Origin: an uncultured Dehalococcoidia bacterium
GTDB taxonomy: Bacteria; Chloroflexota; Dehalococcoidia; Lucifugimonadales; CATOSD01
DNA: 64,000 nucleotides
NCBI GenBank assembly: GCA_951812395.1
Contig: CATOSD010000002.1
Span: forward strand, 1,230,442 to 1,294,441
Direction of reading: 5' to 3'
Under the pieces are notes generated by a model, which was not told the DNA's origin, did no database searches, and worked only from the letters and a program-made list of their open reading frames with translations. A program made the translations under genes and the position numbers. Positions 30,701 through 40,240 of this stretch are shown one piece after another; the stretch's first letter is position 1; every line of letters starts with the position of its first letter.

Positions 30701-32665
30701 TCAGCCGTGATTGCAGTGGCAACCGTGCGATGCCGCGTTGCTATGAACGCTCGGCGGCACGTCGAGCACCGGGTTCGTGTCGAAGAACCCCACCGGCTTG
30801 AGACTGAAGCCGCAGTAGGCCACCGGCGATATGGGCCAGTCCTCCGGACGCGGCACGTGGTGATAGCCGAGCGTGTACCAGACGACGACGTCTGTGTCCT
30901 CCACGTTGCGATCATTCCTGGTGTACTCAGGAAGGCCCGCGCCGCCCCGATGCTGGTTCGGGTACGCTCCGGTCGCCGCGGTCTCGTCCGGTGCGTACGG
31001 CGTCACCCACAGGTGCTTGGCCATGAAACCCGCACGCTTGATGATGCTCGAGTTGGGCTGTGCGAAGGGCAAGATGTTCTCGCCCGGCATCAGCTTGTAC
31101 CCCACCGGCGACCCCAGCGCGTTCTTCGCGGACGGATTCGTCACCACCCAGTAGCGGCCGCTCAACGGGTCCACTACTCTCTGCGCCTCAATCTCCGTCT
31201 TCAGCGGCGTGGCCTCAGCGTAGAATGCGTTACCGTGGGGATTGTCCGGTCCTGGGGGCTCGGCCAACGTGTTCACCTCGTAGACCGTGTTCGACTCGCC
31301 GTCCACGCTCATGTCCAGCCGGAAGCTGAAGAAGTGCTGGTGGATGTGCGCATTCAGTCCCGGCGCCACCAGCGTCCCGTACTTCGGCGTCTCGCCCTCC
31401 TCTATGCCGGCGGTGTTGATGATGCCCGTCAGCTTCACCTCGTGCTGTATGGTCCCGTCTTGGTAGAAGTACCAAAAGAACCCGTACTCGTAGTTGCCCA
31501 CCGTCGCGATGCTGGAAATCACCAGCCGCCTCGACCGCCGCACCTCCACATTGCCGTTGCGCCAGTCGGTGTGCTTCCACAGGATGCCGTAGTCCTCCTC
31601 GTGCATGCACACGGCGTTTGGTATGGTGACTGCCCCGCCCTTGCCGTCATTGAGATTAGCGTCGAAGTAGTAGATCTCGCCCAGGCAGTCGCAGCCGAGC
31701 GTGAGTGAGTTGGTCAGCGAGCCAATCCCATACTCGCCGGCGTCGAACGCGTTCTTTCGGTAATGGTCCTTGCCAGGCTCACCGTAAGGCACGACCATGT
31801 CGGACAGCGCGGCCCTGTACAGGATCGGCCTAATCCGTCCCTGGTCTTCGTACCCGACGGTGTGAATCACCAGCCCTTCCCTGGGAGTGAAGCCCACGCG
31901 CAGATGCCATTTTTGCCATGTTACGCCGTAGCCGTCCACAGTGAAGCTGGGCCCTTGGGGCTGCGTGATCTCCAGCGGCTTCAGGTCCTGGCGAAACTCG
32001 CCGACGAACTCGGAGGCGTAGTTTCCGTCATTGGGGGCCAGCGGGACCACCCCATAGTCGTCGATCCGCATCACTTCCATGGCGTTCAGGTCCACAAACA
32101 CGCCCAATCCCTCTATTGGCCGAGCGTAGCCGTTGTCATTGGGGCCGGCGCGAAGGAAGTTGCGGGTTAGCACCAGGCGCCGTCCCTCCTCCTCCGCGTA
32201 CCCGAAGTTGCCCGCCGACCACGGCTCTACCATCACCAGATCCGGGTCAGTTATGCCACGCTTTCGCAGGGCCGCCCGGAAGTCGGGGTCTGCTTTGACC
32301 ACAGCCTCGCACTCGAGAAACTCATCCAGCATTATACGGGGCTGCACACCCTGGAGCCGCTTCCAGTCGATTACACGACCCTGATCGAGGGAGACTATCG
32401 CTTCGTAGGTGACCTTGTCGTCATTGTCCAGCACCACTACGAACGCCCGCCTGTCGAATGGACTGCCAGCCTTGTAGCCCAGGACATCCGCCTTGTCCGG
32501 CTCCTTCAGGACGATAGTTTCGAATCGCACCCGTGTGCCGAGGGCTCGCTCTGACGTGAGGATCCGCGTAGCTTCCACGATCTCCTCGGCCGTGAGCGGA
32601 TCAAGAGGGTGGAAAGGGGACTGCCGGGTCTCCGTGGCCGTTCTATTGCCCTCGGAAATGATCAT
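30701..32665 (-). CDS. Copper amine oxidase (TPQ cofactor)
   Basis: A 654-residue primary-amine oxidase that turns amines to aldehydes with release of ammonia and hydrogen peroxide. The TPQ-forming Tyr is in TVGNYEYGFF (about residue 390), inside the known N-Y-[DE] context. Copper ligands fit HIHQHFF (about 440) and YHHVPRPEDWPI (about 600). The catalytic Asp region is DAGEYGIGSLTNSL (near 310). The N-terminal Cu_amine_oxidN domains are present. No signal peptide is seen, so it is probably cytosolic. A strong ribosome site AAGGAGG lies 6 nt before the ATG. The end carries a Cys/His-rich tail (SHGCHCNHG). Expected length for the family is 620-700. Confidence 0.95.
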   Translation of the reverse strand: MIISEGNRTATETRQSPFHPLDPLTAEEIVEATRILTSERALGTRVRFETIVLKEPDKADVLGYKAGSPFDRRAFVVVLDNDDKVTYEAIVSLDQGRVIDWKRLQGVQPRIMLDEFLECEAVVKADPDFRAALRKRGITDPDLVMVEPWSAGNFGYAEEEGRRLVLTRNFLRAGPNDNGYARPIEGLGVFVDLNAMEVMRIDDYGVVPLAPNDGNYASEFVGEFRQDLKPLEITQPQGPSFTVDGYGVTWQKWHLRVGFTPREGLVIHTVGYEDQGRIRPILYRAALSDMVVPYGEPGKDHYRKNAFDAGEYGIGSLTNSLTLGCDCLGEIYYFDANLNDGKGGAVTIPNAVCMHEEDYGILWKHTDWRNGNVEVRRSRRLVISSIATVGNYEYGFFWYFYQDGTIQHEVKLTGIINTAGIEEGETPKYGTLVAPGLNAHIHQHFFSFRLDMSVDGESNTVYEVNTLAEPPGPDNPHGNAFYAEATPLKTEIEAQRVVDPLSGRYWVVTNPSAKNALGSPVGYKLMPGENILPFAQPNSSIIKRAGFMAKHLWVTPYAPDETAATGAYPNQHRGGAGLPEYTRNDRNVEDTDVVVWYTLGYHHVPRPEDWPISPVAYCGFSLKPVGFFDTNPVLDVPPSVHSNAASHGCHCNHG

Positions 32666-33473
32666 TTCGGCCTCCTTGACGTGGCGCCGGTTATTCGTTC
32701 TGCAAGTCTACGGGGCGTTGCCGAAACTAGCACAAGCAGACTGTGGGGTCAACAAATGCCGCTCGTTGGATCCTGCTTCAGACTACTCGGCACCCCCTAA
32801 TAGTTGGCCCCGCGAAAGCGGGAAAGCGAATTCTGTTGGATTCTGCGACATTCTGTGCGACTCCTAGCTGGGGGCGCCGACGGTTCTGCGCAATTCTGGA
32901 ATGCCGGCGTGGGCAATTCGGCGCAGAAGTGTCTCGCCGCGTGACAGAGTAGGACAAGGGGTCGACGGGCCGACCGGCCGTGTTTCCGTTGGCACAGGGC
33001 GCCCACAAGGGACGGCCCTACGGATGCCTGGGGCATTGTCCCTATTGGGGGGTAGGGATTCCGGGCCGCGGGGTCTGTCCCTCGCCTGGGCGAGGGTAGC
33101 ACGTATGTACGCATATTGCAAGAGGGGGTGGCGAGACTGCGGGATTGGGCGGGAACGGTGGGGAGAAACTGCGCAGACGTGGGCCAGTGGTTGGGCGCCT
33201 GTAGGACGTGTGGGTGGCAGGGCCAGAGCACGGGCGGCGCAGGAGAGTGACTGTTTTTTCGGGGCGCCGGGGAGCGAAAGGGTTGGGTTTGGGTGAGGGG
33301 GCGCGGCCGGGGCGTGCGTTGGGGAGTCGGCAGGGGGACATTGGCTCAACAACGTCAAGGCGATGGCCGTTGGTTCAGAGTTGAGTGTGGGGGCAGGTTT
33401 TTCGCGAGGGAGATTGTTTTGAGGGCGCCTGGTAATCTGAAGCAAACTCTGACTTGTCGCAAAGCCTGCTGAG
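32666..33473. other. Intergenic region with dispersed repeat elements, no gene seen
   Basis: Near 32808-32830 a short CCCCGCGAAAGCGGG hairpin occurs, and 33055-33125 contains a GC-rich block (GCGGGGTCTGTCCCTCGCC and downstream TAGCACGTATGTACGCAT) that resembles the block near 55270. Predicted frames here look like shadows. Confidence 0.5.
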
Positions 33474-36400
33474 TCAGGCGCTAGCCGCCGCTCCCAGTGA
33501 CTTCTCGGCCACGCCGGACGCATCCCGTACCGCCTCGCTGAGGTCTTCCAGTCTCTCCTCGCTCTTGGGTTGAAGGTATAGGAACACGACCTCCTTGACC
33601 TTCTTCCCCGTGACCTGCCCTATCGCGTGGGCGTAAGCCCCTCCCTGCAGGCGATAGTTCGGGACGGCGTCAGGCGAATCGGCGGCGCTCACCGAGTCGG
33701 TCTTGTAGTCGACCACCACAAGACCGTCTTCCTCCTCGAACAGGAGGTCGATGAAACCGTGCAGGGAACCGCCGCCGACTGCCGCCGCCACGGGGACTTC
33801 TCGCCAGAATCTGCCGGACGCCACCGCCCGCTTCACGACTTCGCTGTCCACTGCCGTGCGCGACAGCCGGGCGATCTCGCTTTCGCGCTCAGGTATACCC
33901 TCCGCCGCGGCCTGTGCGCGAGCGCGGTCCTCGATGTCCGCGCCGCTCGCCAGGTCTATCGCCTGAAGCACGGCGTGGACCGCCCGGCCCACCGAAGTGC
34001 CGGCCCGGCCTCTCCGCCACGGCTCCGGGCTGTCCGGCTCCTCCTTGTCCTCCCCTGTTTGACTTCCCAGCGACGTGGCTGACACAAACGAGGGACGACG
34101 CATCTCCTCGATCAACCATTCATGGTCAATCAACCATCTGTCGCGTGCCTCCACGGTGTGCTCGACAGTCGCATCCACGCCCCCCTGTCTGTCCAGGGCC
34201 GAATCACGCGGGGGCGCCTCGCCCTGGTCGACCGGATCGATCGGCTCCCAGAGTCCGGGCCCGCTCTCCATAAGCGATGAAATCAGGCCGGCAGGCGAGC
34301 TTGCGCCACCGCGCTTCGGCCGCCGCAGACTGAGCACGAGGTGATCGCGGGCGCGCGTGGTGGCGACGTACATCAGCCGGACGTTTTCCGCGTCGGACAT
34401 CCTCTTTTCGTGCTCAGCGAGGTCCGCGTATCCTACGGTGGAAAACCCGCTGTTCCTTGGCCCCAGCCCAACCTCGACGGCGCCCATCGAGCGGTCGAAC
34501 AGTACGGGCCCTTCCCGGCCGCCTCGACTCGAGTTGATTCCGGTCAAGACGACGACGGGAAACTCCAACCCTTTCGAGGCGTGAACCGTCATCACACGCA
34601 CGGCCTCCTCGTCGGACTCCGGCACCGGCGTTTCGGTGACTCGCGCTCGCTCGTTCATCTGGTCCTCGACCCACCTGAGGAATGCCCTCAACGACGTTCC
34701 GCCGGCGGTGGCAAACTGTCTCGCCCGCTCCACCATGAACCGGTACCGACGCCAATGCTCGCGCATTCTCGGGTGGCCGGACGCGGCCTCCATCAGCCCA
34801 TGCTCCCGCACGAATCGGTCGATTAGCGCGCCGGGGGACTCCCAGAGGCGGTCCATGTGAAACGAATGCAGGGCATCCAGGGCTTCAATCACAGCTTTGT
34901 GGCCGCGACCGGCAGTCTGCCTCAGATAGTCGAATCGCCCTCCGTCCTCGCAGTGCCTTAGCAGCTCCACGTCGCTGCACGCGAACGCCAGCGACCGCAG
35001 CGCGGCCACCGTGGCCACCTGGTCGGCCGGATCGTCTATCGCCTTCAGGCAGTTGAGCAGGTCCCGGACCTCCTGCGTCTCGAAAATGAGCGACGCGCTC
35101 TCCAGCCGGAAGGGTATGTCCTGCTCCTCCAGCTCGCGCTCAAGTATCCGGAGGCCGATGCGCGTTGGCTTCAGTATGCATATGTCCGAAAATGCTATCG
35201 GCCTGTACGTCTCGGTCCCGTTCTCTTCGGATGCCTCGCGGTCGAGTGTCCGCCACCCCTCGGCAACCATCCTCCGCAGCAACAGGGCAATCTGCCTCGC
35301 CTCATCCCTTCGAACGCCGTCGATCGGCCCCTCGACCTCCTTGTCCGCCAGTGCCCAGACACGCGGGCCGAAGGATGCGTTATGCTCCCCCGACCATCGG
35401 GCCGACATGGACTCGTACTCGGCCTGGAAAGACCCGTCGCCGTCAATCGTGTCCGGGTCGGCCTTCATCCACAGCTCGAAGACGTGATTCACCCACGCCA
35501 CCACCACGTCCTGCGACCTGAAGTTCTGCACCAGCCTGAGCGCCCGCCCGCCCGCGCTCTCCATACCCTCCTTGAGCCTGTTCATCTGCACCACGTCCGC
35601 ACGGCGAAAGCGGAAAATCGACTGCTTGGCGTCCCCAACGACGAACAGCTTGCCATTCTCGGGCAGCACCTTGTCCCACGTCGCGGGACGAGGCCCGTTC
35701 GTTCCGCCTACCGGCACGGCCTCGCTCAGGAACATGGCAATCTCGGTCTGTATCGGGTCGGTGTCCTGCACCTCGTCGATTAGAACGTGCGAGTAGCGCG
35801 CGCGGAAGTGGTCGCGCACCTGCAGGTCGTCCCGCAGCAGGTTTCGTGCCCATACCAGCAGATCGTGGAACTCCGCGCGACCCTCCGCCTTTCTCCGCTC
35901 CGCGTACCGCAGCACGAACTCTCTGAGCGCATCGAGAATCGGAACCATAGCCGCGGCCTTCGCATCCTTCAGCAGGGCGGCCGCCGTTTCCTGGGTCTCC
36001 GCGAGAAGCTCCTTCAGTGCCTTGCATGAGTTGACTCCGGTACTTGGATCGGTGTCCCAGTCGCCCTGCCTTCCCCTGCTAGTTCTCAGGGGAAGAACCC
36101 GCGAAAGCTGGCGGAACGCCAACGCCGAGCCCGCCTCCTCCTGTCCCAACCTGCGAATCTCTCTCAGCTTGAGTTGGACGTGGCGGTAGAGGGGGTCATC
36201 GTCTTTCAGCTTCGAGCGCGAGCAGAGACGCTCCATCTCGGAGCCCGCCCGTCGCAGTTCGTCCATCCAGCCGCTATCCGTGACCGGGGGTGGACCAAAG
36301 GTCTGCCCGGCGAGGTCAGCGTAGTTCCGGTGAAACTCCAGGGCCACCTGCCTGAGCTGCCGCAGGGTAACGCCGAGCGCGAGCGCCAAGCCCAGGTTCG

Positions 36401-36914
36401 GCGCCAGCACCGACTCCTCCTCGAGCGCCGCGTCAACCCACTCAGTCCAGGCCTCGTCGAACCTGATGCCGGCGGCGATTTCGTCCGAGGTCTCGAACGA
36501 AGGTGGAAGCCCCGTCTCCAGTGGTCTATCGTGCAGCAGTGCGGAGGCAAACGAGTGAAGCGTCTGTATGGAGGCCTGGTCAAGGTCCACCACCCCCTTT
36601 ACGCAGCGGGCGCGCTCCTCTTCACCAACAATGGCGTCTGCTGCCGCCTCCTCGAGGCCCTGGCGCACGCGGTCTCGCAGCTCCGCGGCCGCAGTCTCGG
36701 TGAACGTGATGGCTACTATGCGGTCGAGCGTTGTCCTGCCGGTCATGACCAGGCTCACCAACCTCGCGACCAAGCTGGCGGTCTTGCCTGTGCCCGCGCT
36801 GGCCTCCACGAACAGCGTCTCGTCCAGTTGTTCCGCGATTACGCGCCTCGAGTATTCGTCGACGGGAACGAAGCGCTTCCCGCGCTCACCGGCAGTGCTT
36901 GGCGGATGTGTCAT
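33474..36914 (-). CDS. addA: AddA-like UvrD/REP helicase with PD-(D/E)XK nuclease domain
   Basis: A double-strand break resection enzyme subunit that would unwind and cut DNA to make recombination substrates. From the ATG at 36914 (AGGA about 6 nt upstream, 11 nt after the addB-like stop) it has 1146 residues. Walker A ASAGTGKT is near residue 38-45; DEVQDTD (about 395), VVGDAKQSIFRFRRADV, VMTVHASKGLEFPVVVL and YVATTRARDHLVL follow as UvrD motifs. The C-terminal nuclease has GRAVHAVLQ, a GFIDLL and VVVDYKTDS core, and Q-x3-Y. The frame is open upstream to 37058 inside addB, but the coupled ATG is better. It works with the addB-like protein in the same operon. Confidence 0.9.
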   Translation of the reverse strand: MTHPPSTAGERGKRFVPVDEYSRRVIAEQLDETLFVEASAGTGKTASLVARLVSLVMTGRTTLDRIVAITFTETAAAELRDRVRQGLEEAAADAIVGEEERARCVKGVVDLDQASIQTLHSFASALLHDRPLETGLPPSFETSDEIAAGIRFDEAWTEWVDAALEEESVLAPNLGLALALGVTLRQLRQVALEFHRNYADLAGQTFGPPPVTDSGWMDELRRAGSEMERLCSRSKLKDDDPLYRHVQLKLREIRRLGQEEAGSALAFRQLSRVLPLRTSRGRQGDWDTDPSTGVNSCKALKELLAETQETAAALLKDAKAAAMVPILDALREFVLRYAERRKAEGRAEFHDLLVWARNLLRDDLQVRDHFRARYSHVLIDEVQDTDPIQTEIAMFLSEAVPVGGTNGPRPATWDKVLPENGKLFVVGDAKQSIFRFRRADVVQMNRLKEGMESAGGRALRLVQNFRSQDVVVAWVNHVFELWMKADPDTIDGDGSFQAEYESMSARWSGEHNASFGPRVWALADKEVEGPIDGVRRDEARQIALLLRRMVAEGWRTLDREASEENGTETYRPIAFSDICILKPTRIGLRILERELEEQDIPFRLESASLIFETQEVRDLLNCLKAIDDPADQVATVAALRSLAFACSDVELLRHCEDGGRFDYLRQTAGRGHKAVIEALDALHSFHMDRLWESPGALIDRFVREHGLMEAASGHPRMREHWRRYRFMVERARQFATAGGTSLRAFLRWVEDQMNERARVTETPVPESDEEAVRVMTVHASKGLEFPVVVLTGINSSRGGREGPVLFDRSMGAVEVGLGPRNSGFSTVGYADLAEHEKRMSDAENVRLMYVATTRARDHLVLSLRRPKRGGASSPAGLISSLMESGPGLWEPIDPVDQGEAPPRDSALDRQGGVDATVEHTVEARDRWLIDHEWLIEEMRRPSFVSATSLGSQTGEDKEEPDSPEPWRRGRAGTSVGRAVHAVLQAIDLASGADIEDRARAQAAAEGIPERESEIARLSRTAVDSEVVKRAVASGRFWREVPVAAAVGGGSLHGFIDLLFEEEDGLVVVDYKTDSVSAADSPDAVPNYRLQGGAYAHAIGQVTGKKVKEVVFLYLQPKSEERLEDLSEAVRDASGVAEKSLGAAASA

Positions 36915-36925
36915 CGCTGTTCCTG

Positions 36926-39900
36926 TTACTCCTGGCTGGAGAGCGCCAGATAGTCGGCCAGCCCCGGGTCCGACTTCTTCCGGTCCCAGAGGTCTGCCCG
37001 CCGTGTGGCGCAAAGTGAATCGAAGTCGCAGTAGGCGCAGTTCGAGGGGCCGCCCCAACCGGGTGGCCCCGGATTCGCCGGGAACATACCCGCGCCAATC
37101 CCGGAAACTATCGTCCTGAGCCCCTCCCTGAACCGCTCCCCTACCTCGTCCTCCCCAAGGTCGAACGCCTTCGCCGGCTCACGTCTGAACTCCCCCCTGC
37201 TCGTCGCAAACCAGTACGCCGCTTGAACATCAGCCCCGGGCACGAGGGTCCTCGCGGCGAGGGAGTACACACCCAGTTGCAGCCGCTTGCCGCCGTCGAT
37301 GGGGTCATCCTCAAGCGCCCTGTACGGACTCGCCCTGCCCGTCTTGTAGTCGATCACGAGCGCCGACTTTCCGTCTTCGCTCACGTCGATTCGGTCGATG
37401 TATCCCCGGAAACGCAACCCAGTTTCGGGGTCCTTCACGTCAAAGGAATCGCCGCCAAAGCCGAATGCCTTCTCAACTACGATCCGCCCGGTGCGCTGTC
37501 CGGCCCGCAGCTTGGTGTCCTCTTCGAGGAAGGTCTCCAGATCGGCAAGGATGTCGCGCTTCTCCAAGCCCCACAGCAGGGGTTTGCCGGTGACGCCCTG
37601 CGATTCAGCGCCATCGAACTCCTCATCGGCGATGGCGAACAGCCTCCGTCGCAAGGCCGGCGCCCACTCCTCGTCGGGAGCCGGCATTTTTCCTCCGGCG
37701 TCTACCTCCTGTGCGAATCGTTCCAGAATCCGGTGTATCAGCGAACCGCGGTCCAGTGGCGAGATAGACGCGCTTTCCTCCGCCGAATCCAGGGCGCTGA
37801 GCCTCAGCACTTGCCCCAGGAAGTACCGGAACGGGCAGGTGGCCCAGCTCTCCAGGCTCGTGGCCGATACCGGCGAACGGTCCAGGTTGCGCCGGAACCG
37901 CGCCTCTCCGCTCATCGCCGACAGGTTGCCGTCGAACTCCGTCAGCCGGTCGAAGCCGCGGCTTCGGGCCAGGCGCACTGCGTTAAACAAGCTCCCCTCG
38001 CGGGCGAATGGATGGTCGCCCAGACTCGAGCCGTCTCTTCTCCACTGGAGCAGCCGGCTCAGGCTGTAGTCGAGCATGTCGGACAGCGCCGCCTCAGGCG
38101 TGGCGGACAGCGCGTGCTCCGGCGAGTAGTCCACCGAGAGCCACTCGCGGTCGCCTAGTCGCCCAAGGCCGCTGGCGCGAACAGGCGCACCCTCCAGCAA
38201 TGATGCCTGCTCCAGAAACCACCGCGACGGATAAGCCTGGCGTTGTGATGCCGGACTCGCTACCGGATACGACAGCTCGCGGTGCGGCGCGGTAGCCAGT
38301 GCCGAAAGGTAATCGTAGCGCTCCGCGGCGATGCGCTGGGCGACGCGCGATTGCCCCCCCGCGGCCTGCCAATCCCCCTCGGGGAGCAACGGGTCCGGGC
38401 GGATGGCCGGCGGCATTCCTCCCTCCACCATGCCCACCAGCCACACCATATCGAAGCTCATGCCGGCAGCAACGGCAACCGAAGAGACGAACACTCCCTG
38501 GCCCGTAACGCCAAGGTGACCCACCGTCGCACGCAGGGAATCTCCCACGGACTGCCGAAACTCCTCTAGTGTGGTGGCCCCTACCCCAACGCTGTCGGCG
38601 GCTCCCAGTTCCGCCAGCACCCGCAACACCTTGTCCCTTGCAAGGTCTTCGGCCTCCGGCAGGCGGCCGTCCAGGTAGCGATCGAGGAGACGCGATGCCC
38701 ACGCGCAGAACTCCTGCCAGTGGCTGCCGTCTATCGGCGGCTCGACGTCCCGCGCCAGGCCCTCCACGAACTCCAGCACGTCTCTGGCGGTGGCAGCCTC
38801 GGAAATCATGCGGTCGGCCCTTGCGTCGGTAATCTCCTCCGTGGCCATGCGCCGTGAAGCCTCCACGTCCAGCCGGGCCGCATGATTGTTAAGTCGGTCT
38901 CGCCACTGGTCTAGCCCCCGAACTATTCCTGCCGTCCTGGTCAAGGAGTCCCACCGGCTGGGGCTGAAGACGCCTTGTCCGGCTTCGGGCGGGCGGACCG
39001 GGCAGCCGGTCAACCACTCCATCACGTCCGCGCGGCGGAATTCACTGCCGGGCATCGCGAGCAGACCCGTCAGCGTCCGGCCCGCGGCGCTGTCGGCAAG
39101 AGTCTGCCGGTCCGGACCGGCCGCGGGAATTCCGACCATCGTCAGCTCGTCCCGCACAAGGGAGGCATAGGGGCTGTCCATTCTGTACAGAATCGCCATG
39201 CGGTGGAAAGGAACTCGTCGCTCCCTCGCCTCGTGCACGATCCTTCTTATCGCCCACCTGACCTCTTCGTGCGCGTTCGGCGCTACGTGCAGGTGTACCT
39301 CGCCGGACAGCAGCTGGCCGTCAGTATCGTCCCGGGCGACCTGCCTGGGTCTGCCCAGCACGGCGCTCAGCGATTCCGCGAGCGCGTTTATCGGCCTGTC
39401 CGCGTCAGCGTCTCCTGTCGTTCCCAGCACCACGTAGCAGTGGTCTCTCTCCGCCAACGACTCGATGAGACCCAACTCTGCCGGGCTGAAGTTACGCGGC
39501 AGGTACACGATCACCGCGCCCAGATCGGCCAGCGCGGGAACCTCGCCGCGCCGCACCGCACCGGCGGCCGCTTCCGTCAGGTCCTCTGCGTCGTACCATT
39601 CGCCACGCACTTTCCGGCGGAACTCCCGATACAGACCTACGAGGTCGCGCCGCAACCCGCCCTGCCTGTCGAGCGCATCGAGTACGTCCCAATCGGCCCG
39701 GCGCAGCTCGCCAAAGGACCCGCGCACGCTGGCCTGCGTCGCGGCATGGTCCCTTACCGGCGCAAGTGGTCCCGTCGCGCCTGACATCACCTCCCTGAGC
39801 CACACCCTCTCCAGCACGGGCGTCAGTGGCCTGCGCCCCGAGCGGGCCATCGCGGCCCCTCCCAGCAGTTCCGCCAGCACCGGCAGGACGATGAAGCGAA

Positions 39901-40108
39901 CGTTCGCGAATCCTACTCGTCCCAATTCGTGCCGCAGGCTGAGGTTCGCGTACCTGGACGGACCTACCACCGTCACAGGTGCGAGTTGGTCGCCCCGCTT
40001 TACTTCGCGGGTAAGCCGCCAGACCGCCTCCCGCAGTTCGGGTGACTGCCGGCCCATGAGCAAACTGCCCGTATCCGGGCGGCTCCCGCTGCTTGAATTG
40101 GATTCCAT
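36926..40108 (-). CDS. addB: AddB-like PD-(D/E)XK nuclease subunit
   Basis: A 1060-residue partner of AddA. The N-terminal part has the fold of an inactive helicase; where other AddB proteins have a Walker A motif it reads VVGPSRYANLSLRHEL, so ATP binding there is unlikely. The C-terminal nuclease has ATCPFRYFLG near residue 790, LDRGSLIHRILERF, YIDRIDV and VIDYKTGRA. Cysteines at CPF and in SNCAYCDFDSLC suit the AddB iron-sulfur staple. The ATG at 40108 is preferred to an in-frame start at 40189, because the extra 27 residues fall in a dispersed repeat. The addA-like gene follows 11 nt downstream, so they are co-translated. Confidence 0.85.
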   Translation of the reverse strand: MESNSSSGSRPDTGSLLMGRQSPELREAVWRLTREVKRGDQLAPVTVVGPSRYANLSLRHELGRVGFANVRFIVLPVLAELLGGAAMARSGRRPLTPVLERVWLREVMSGATGPLAPVRDHAATQASVRGSFGELRRADWDVLDALDRQGGLRRDLVGLYREFRRKVRGEWYDAEDLTEAAAGAVRRGEVPALADLGAVIVYLPRNFSPAELGLIESLAERDHCYVVLGTTGDADADRPINALAESLSAVLGRPRQVARDDTDGQLLSGEVHLHVAPNAHEEVRWAIRRIVHEARERRVPFHRMAILYRMDSPYASLVRDELTMVGIPAAGPDRQTLADSAAGRTLTGLLAMPGSEFRRADVMEWLTGCPVRPPEAGQGVFSPSRWDSLTRTAGIVRGLDQWRDRLNNHAARLDVEASRRMATEEITDARADRMISEAATARDVLEFVEGLARDVEPPIDGSHWQEFCAWASRLLDRYLDGRLPEAEDLARDKVLRVLAELGAADSVGVGATTLEEFRQSVGDSLRATVGHLGVTGQGVFVSSVAVAAGMSFDMVWLVGMVEGGMPPAIRPDPLLPEGDWQAAGGQSRVAQRIAAERYDYLSALATAPHRELSYPVASPASQRQAYPSRWFLEQASLLEGAPVRASGLGRLGDREWLSVDYSPEHALSATPEAALSDMLDYSLSRLLQWRRDGSSLGDHPFAREGSLFNAVRLARSRGFDRLTEFDGNLSAMSGEARFRRNLDRSPVSATSLESWATCPFRYFLGQVLRLSALDSAEESASISPLDRGSLIHRILERFAQEVDAGGKMPAPDEEWAPALRRRLFAIADEEFDGAESQGVTGKPLLWGLEKRDILADLETFLEEDTKLRAGQRTGRIVVEKAFGFGGDSFDVKDPETGLRFRGYIDRIDVSEDGKSALVIDYKTGRASPYRALEDDPIDGGKRLQLGVYSLAARTLVPGADVQAAYWFATSRGEFRREPAKAFDLGEDEVGERFREGLRTIVSGIGAGMFPANPGPPGWGGPSNCAYCDFDSLCATRRADLWDRKKSDPGLADYLALSSQE

Positions 40109-40240
40109 GCCTGCACTATACCACATACACCGCGCGTTCCGCGCTATGCCCTGTTGCCGTAGAACACGAAACGCGCCACCCATCGTCATTCCAGCGAACG
40201 CGGGAACCCAGGGGAGCGGACGTACCCCAATTCGGAGTCA

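Noticed and set aside
33474-37058. AddA start at 37058
   Set aside because: It would overlap addB by more than 130 nt; ATG 36914 has a ribosome site and direct coupling.
36926-40189. AddB start at 40189
   Set aside because: The extra residues lie in a short dispersed repeat and do not resemble the family.
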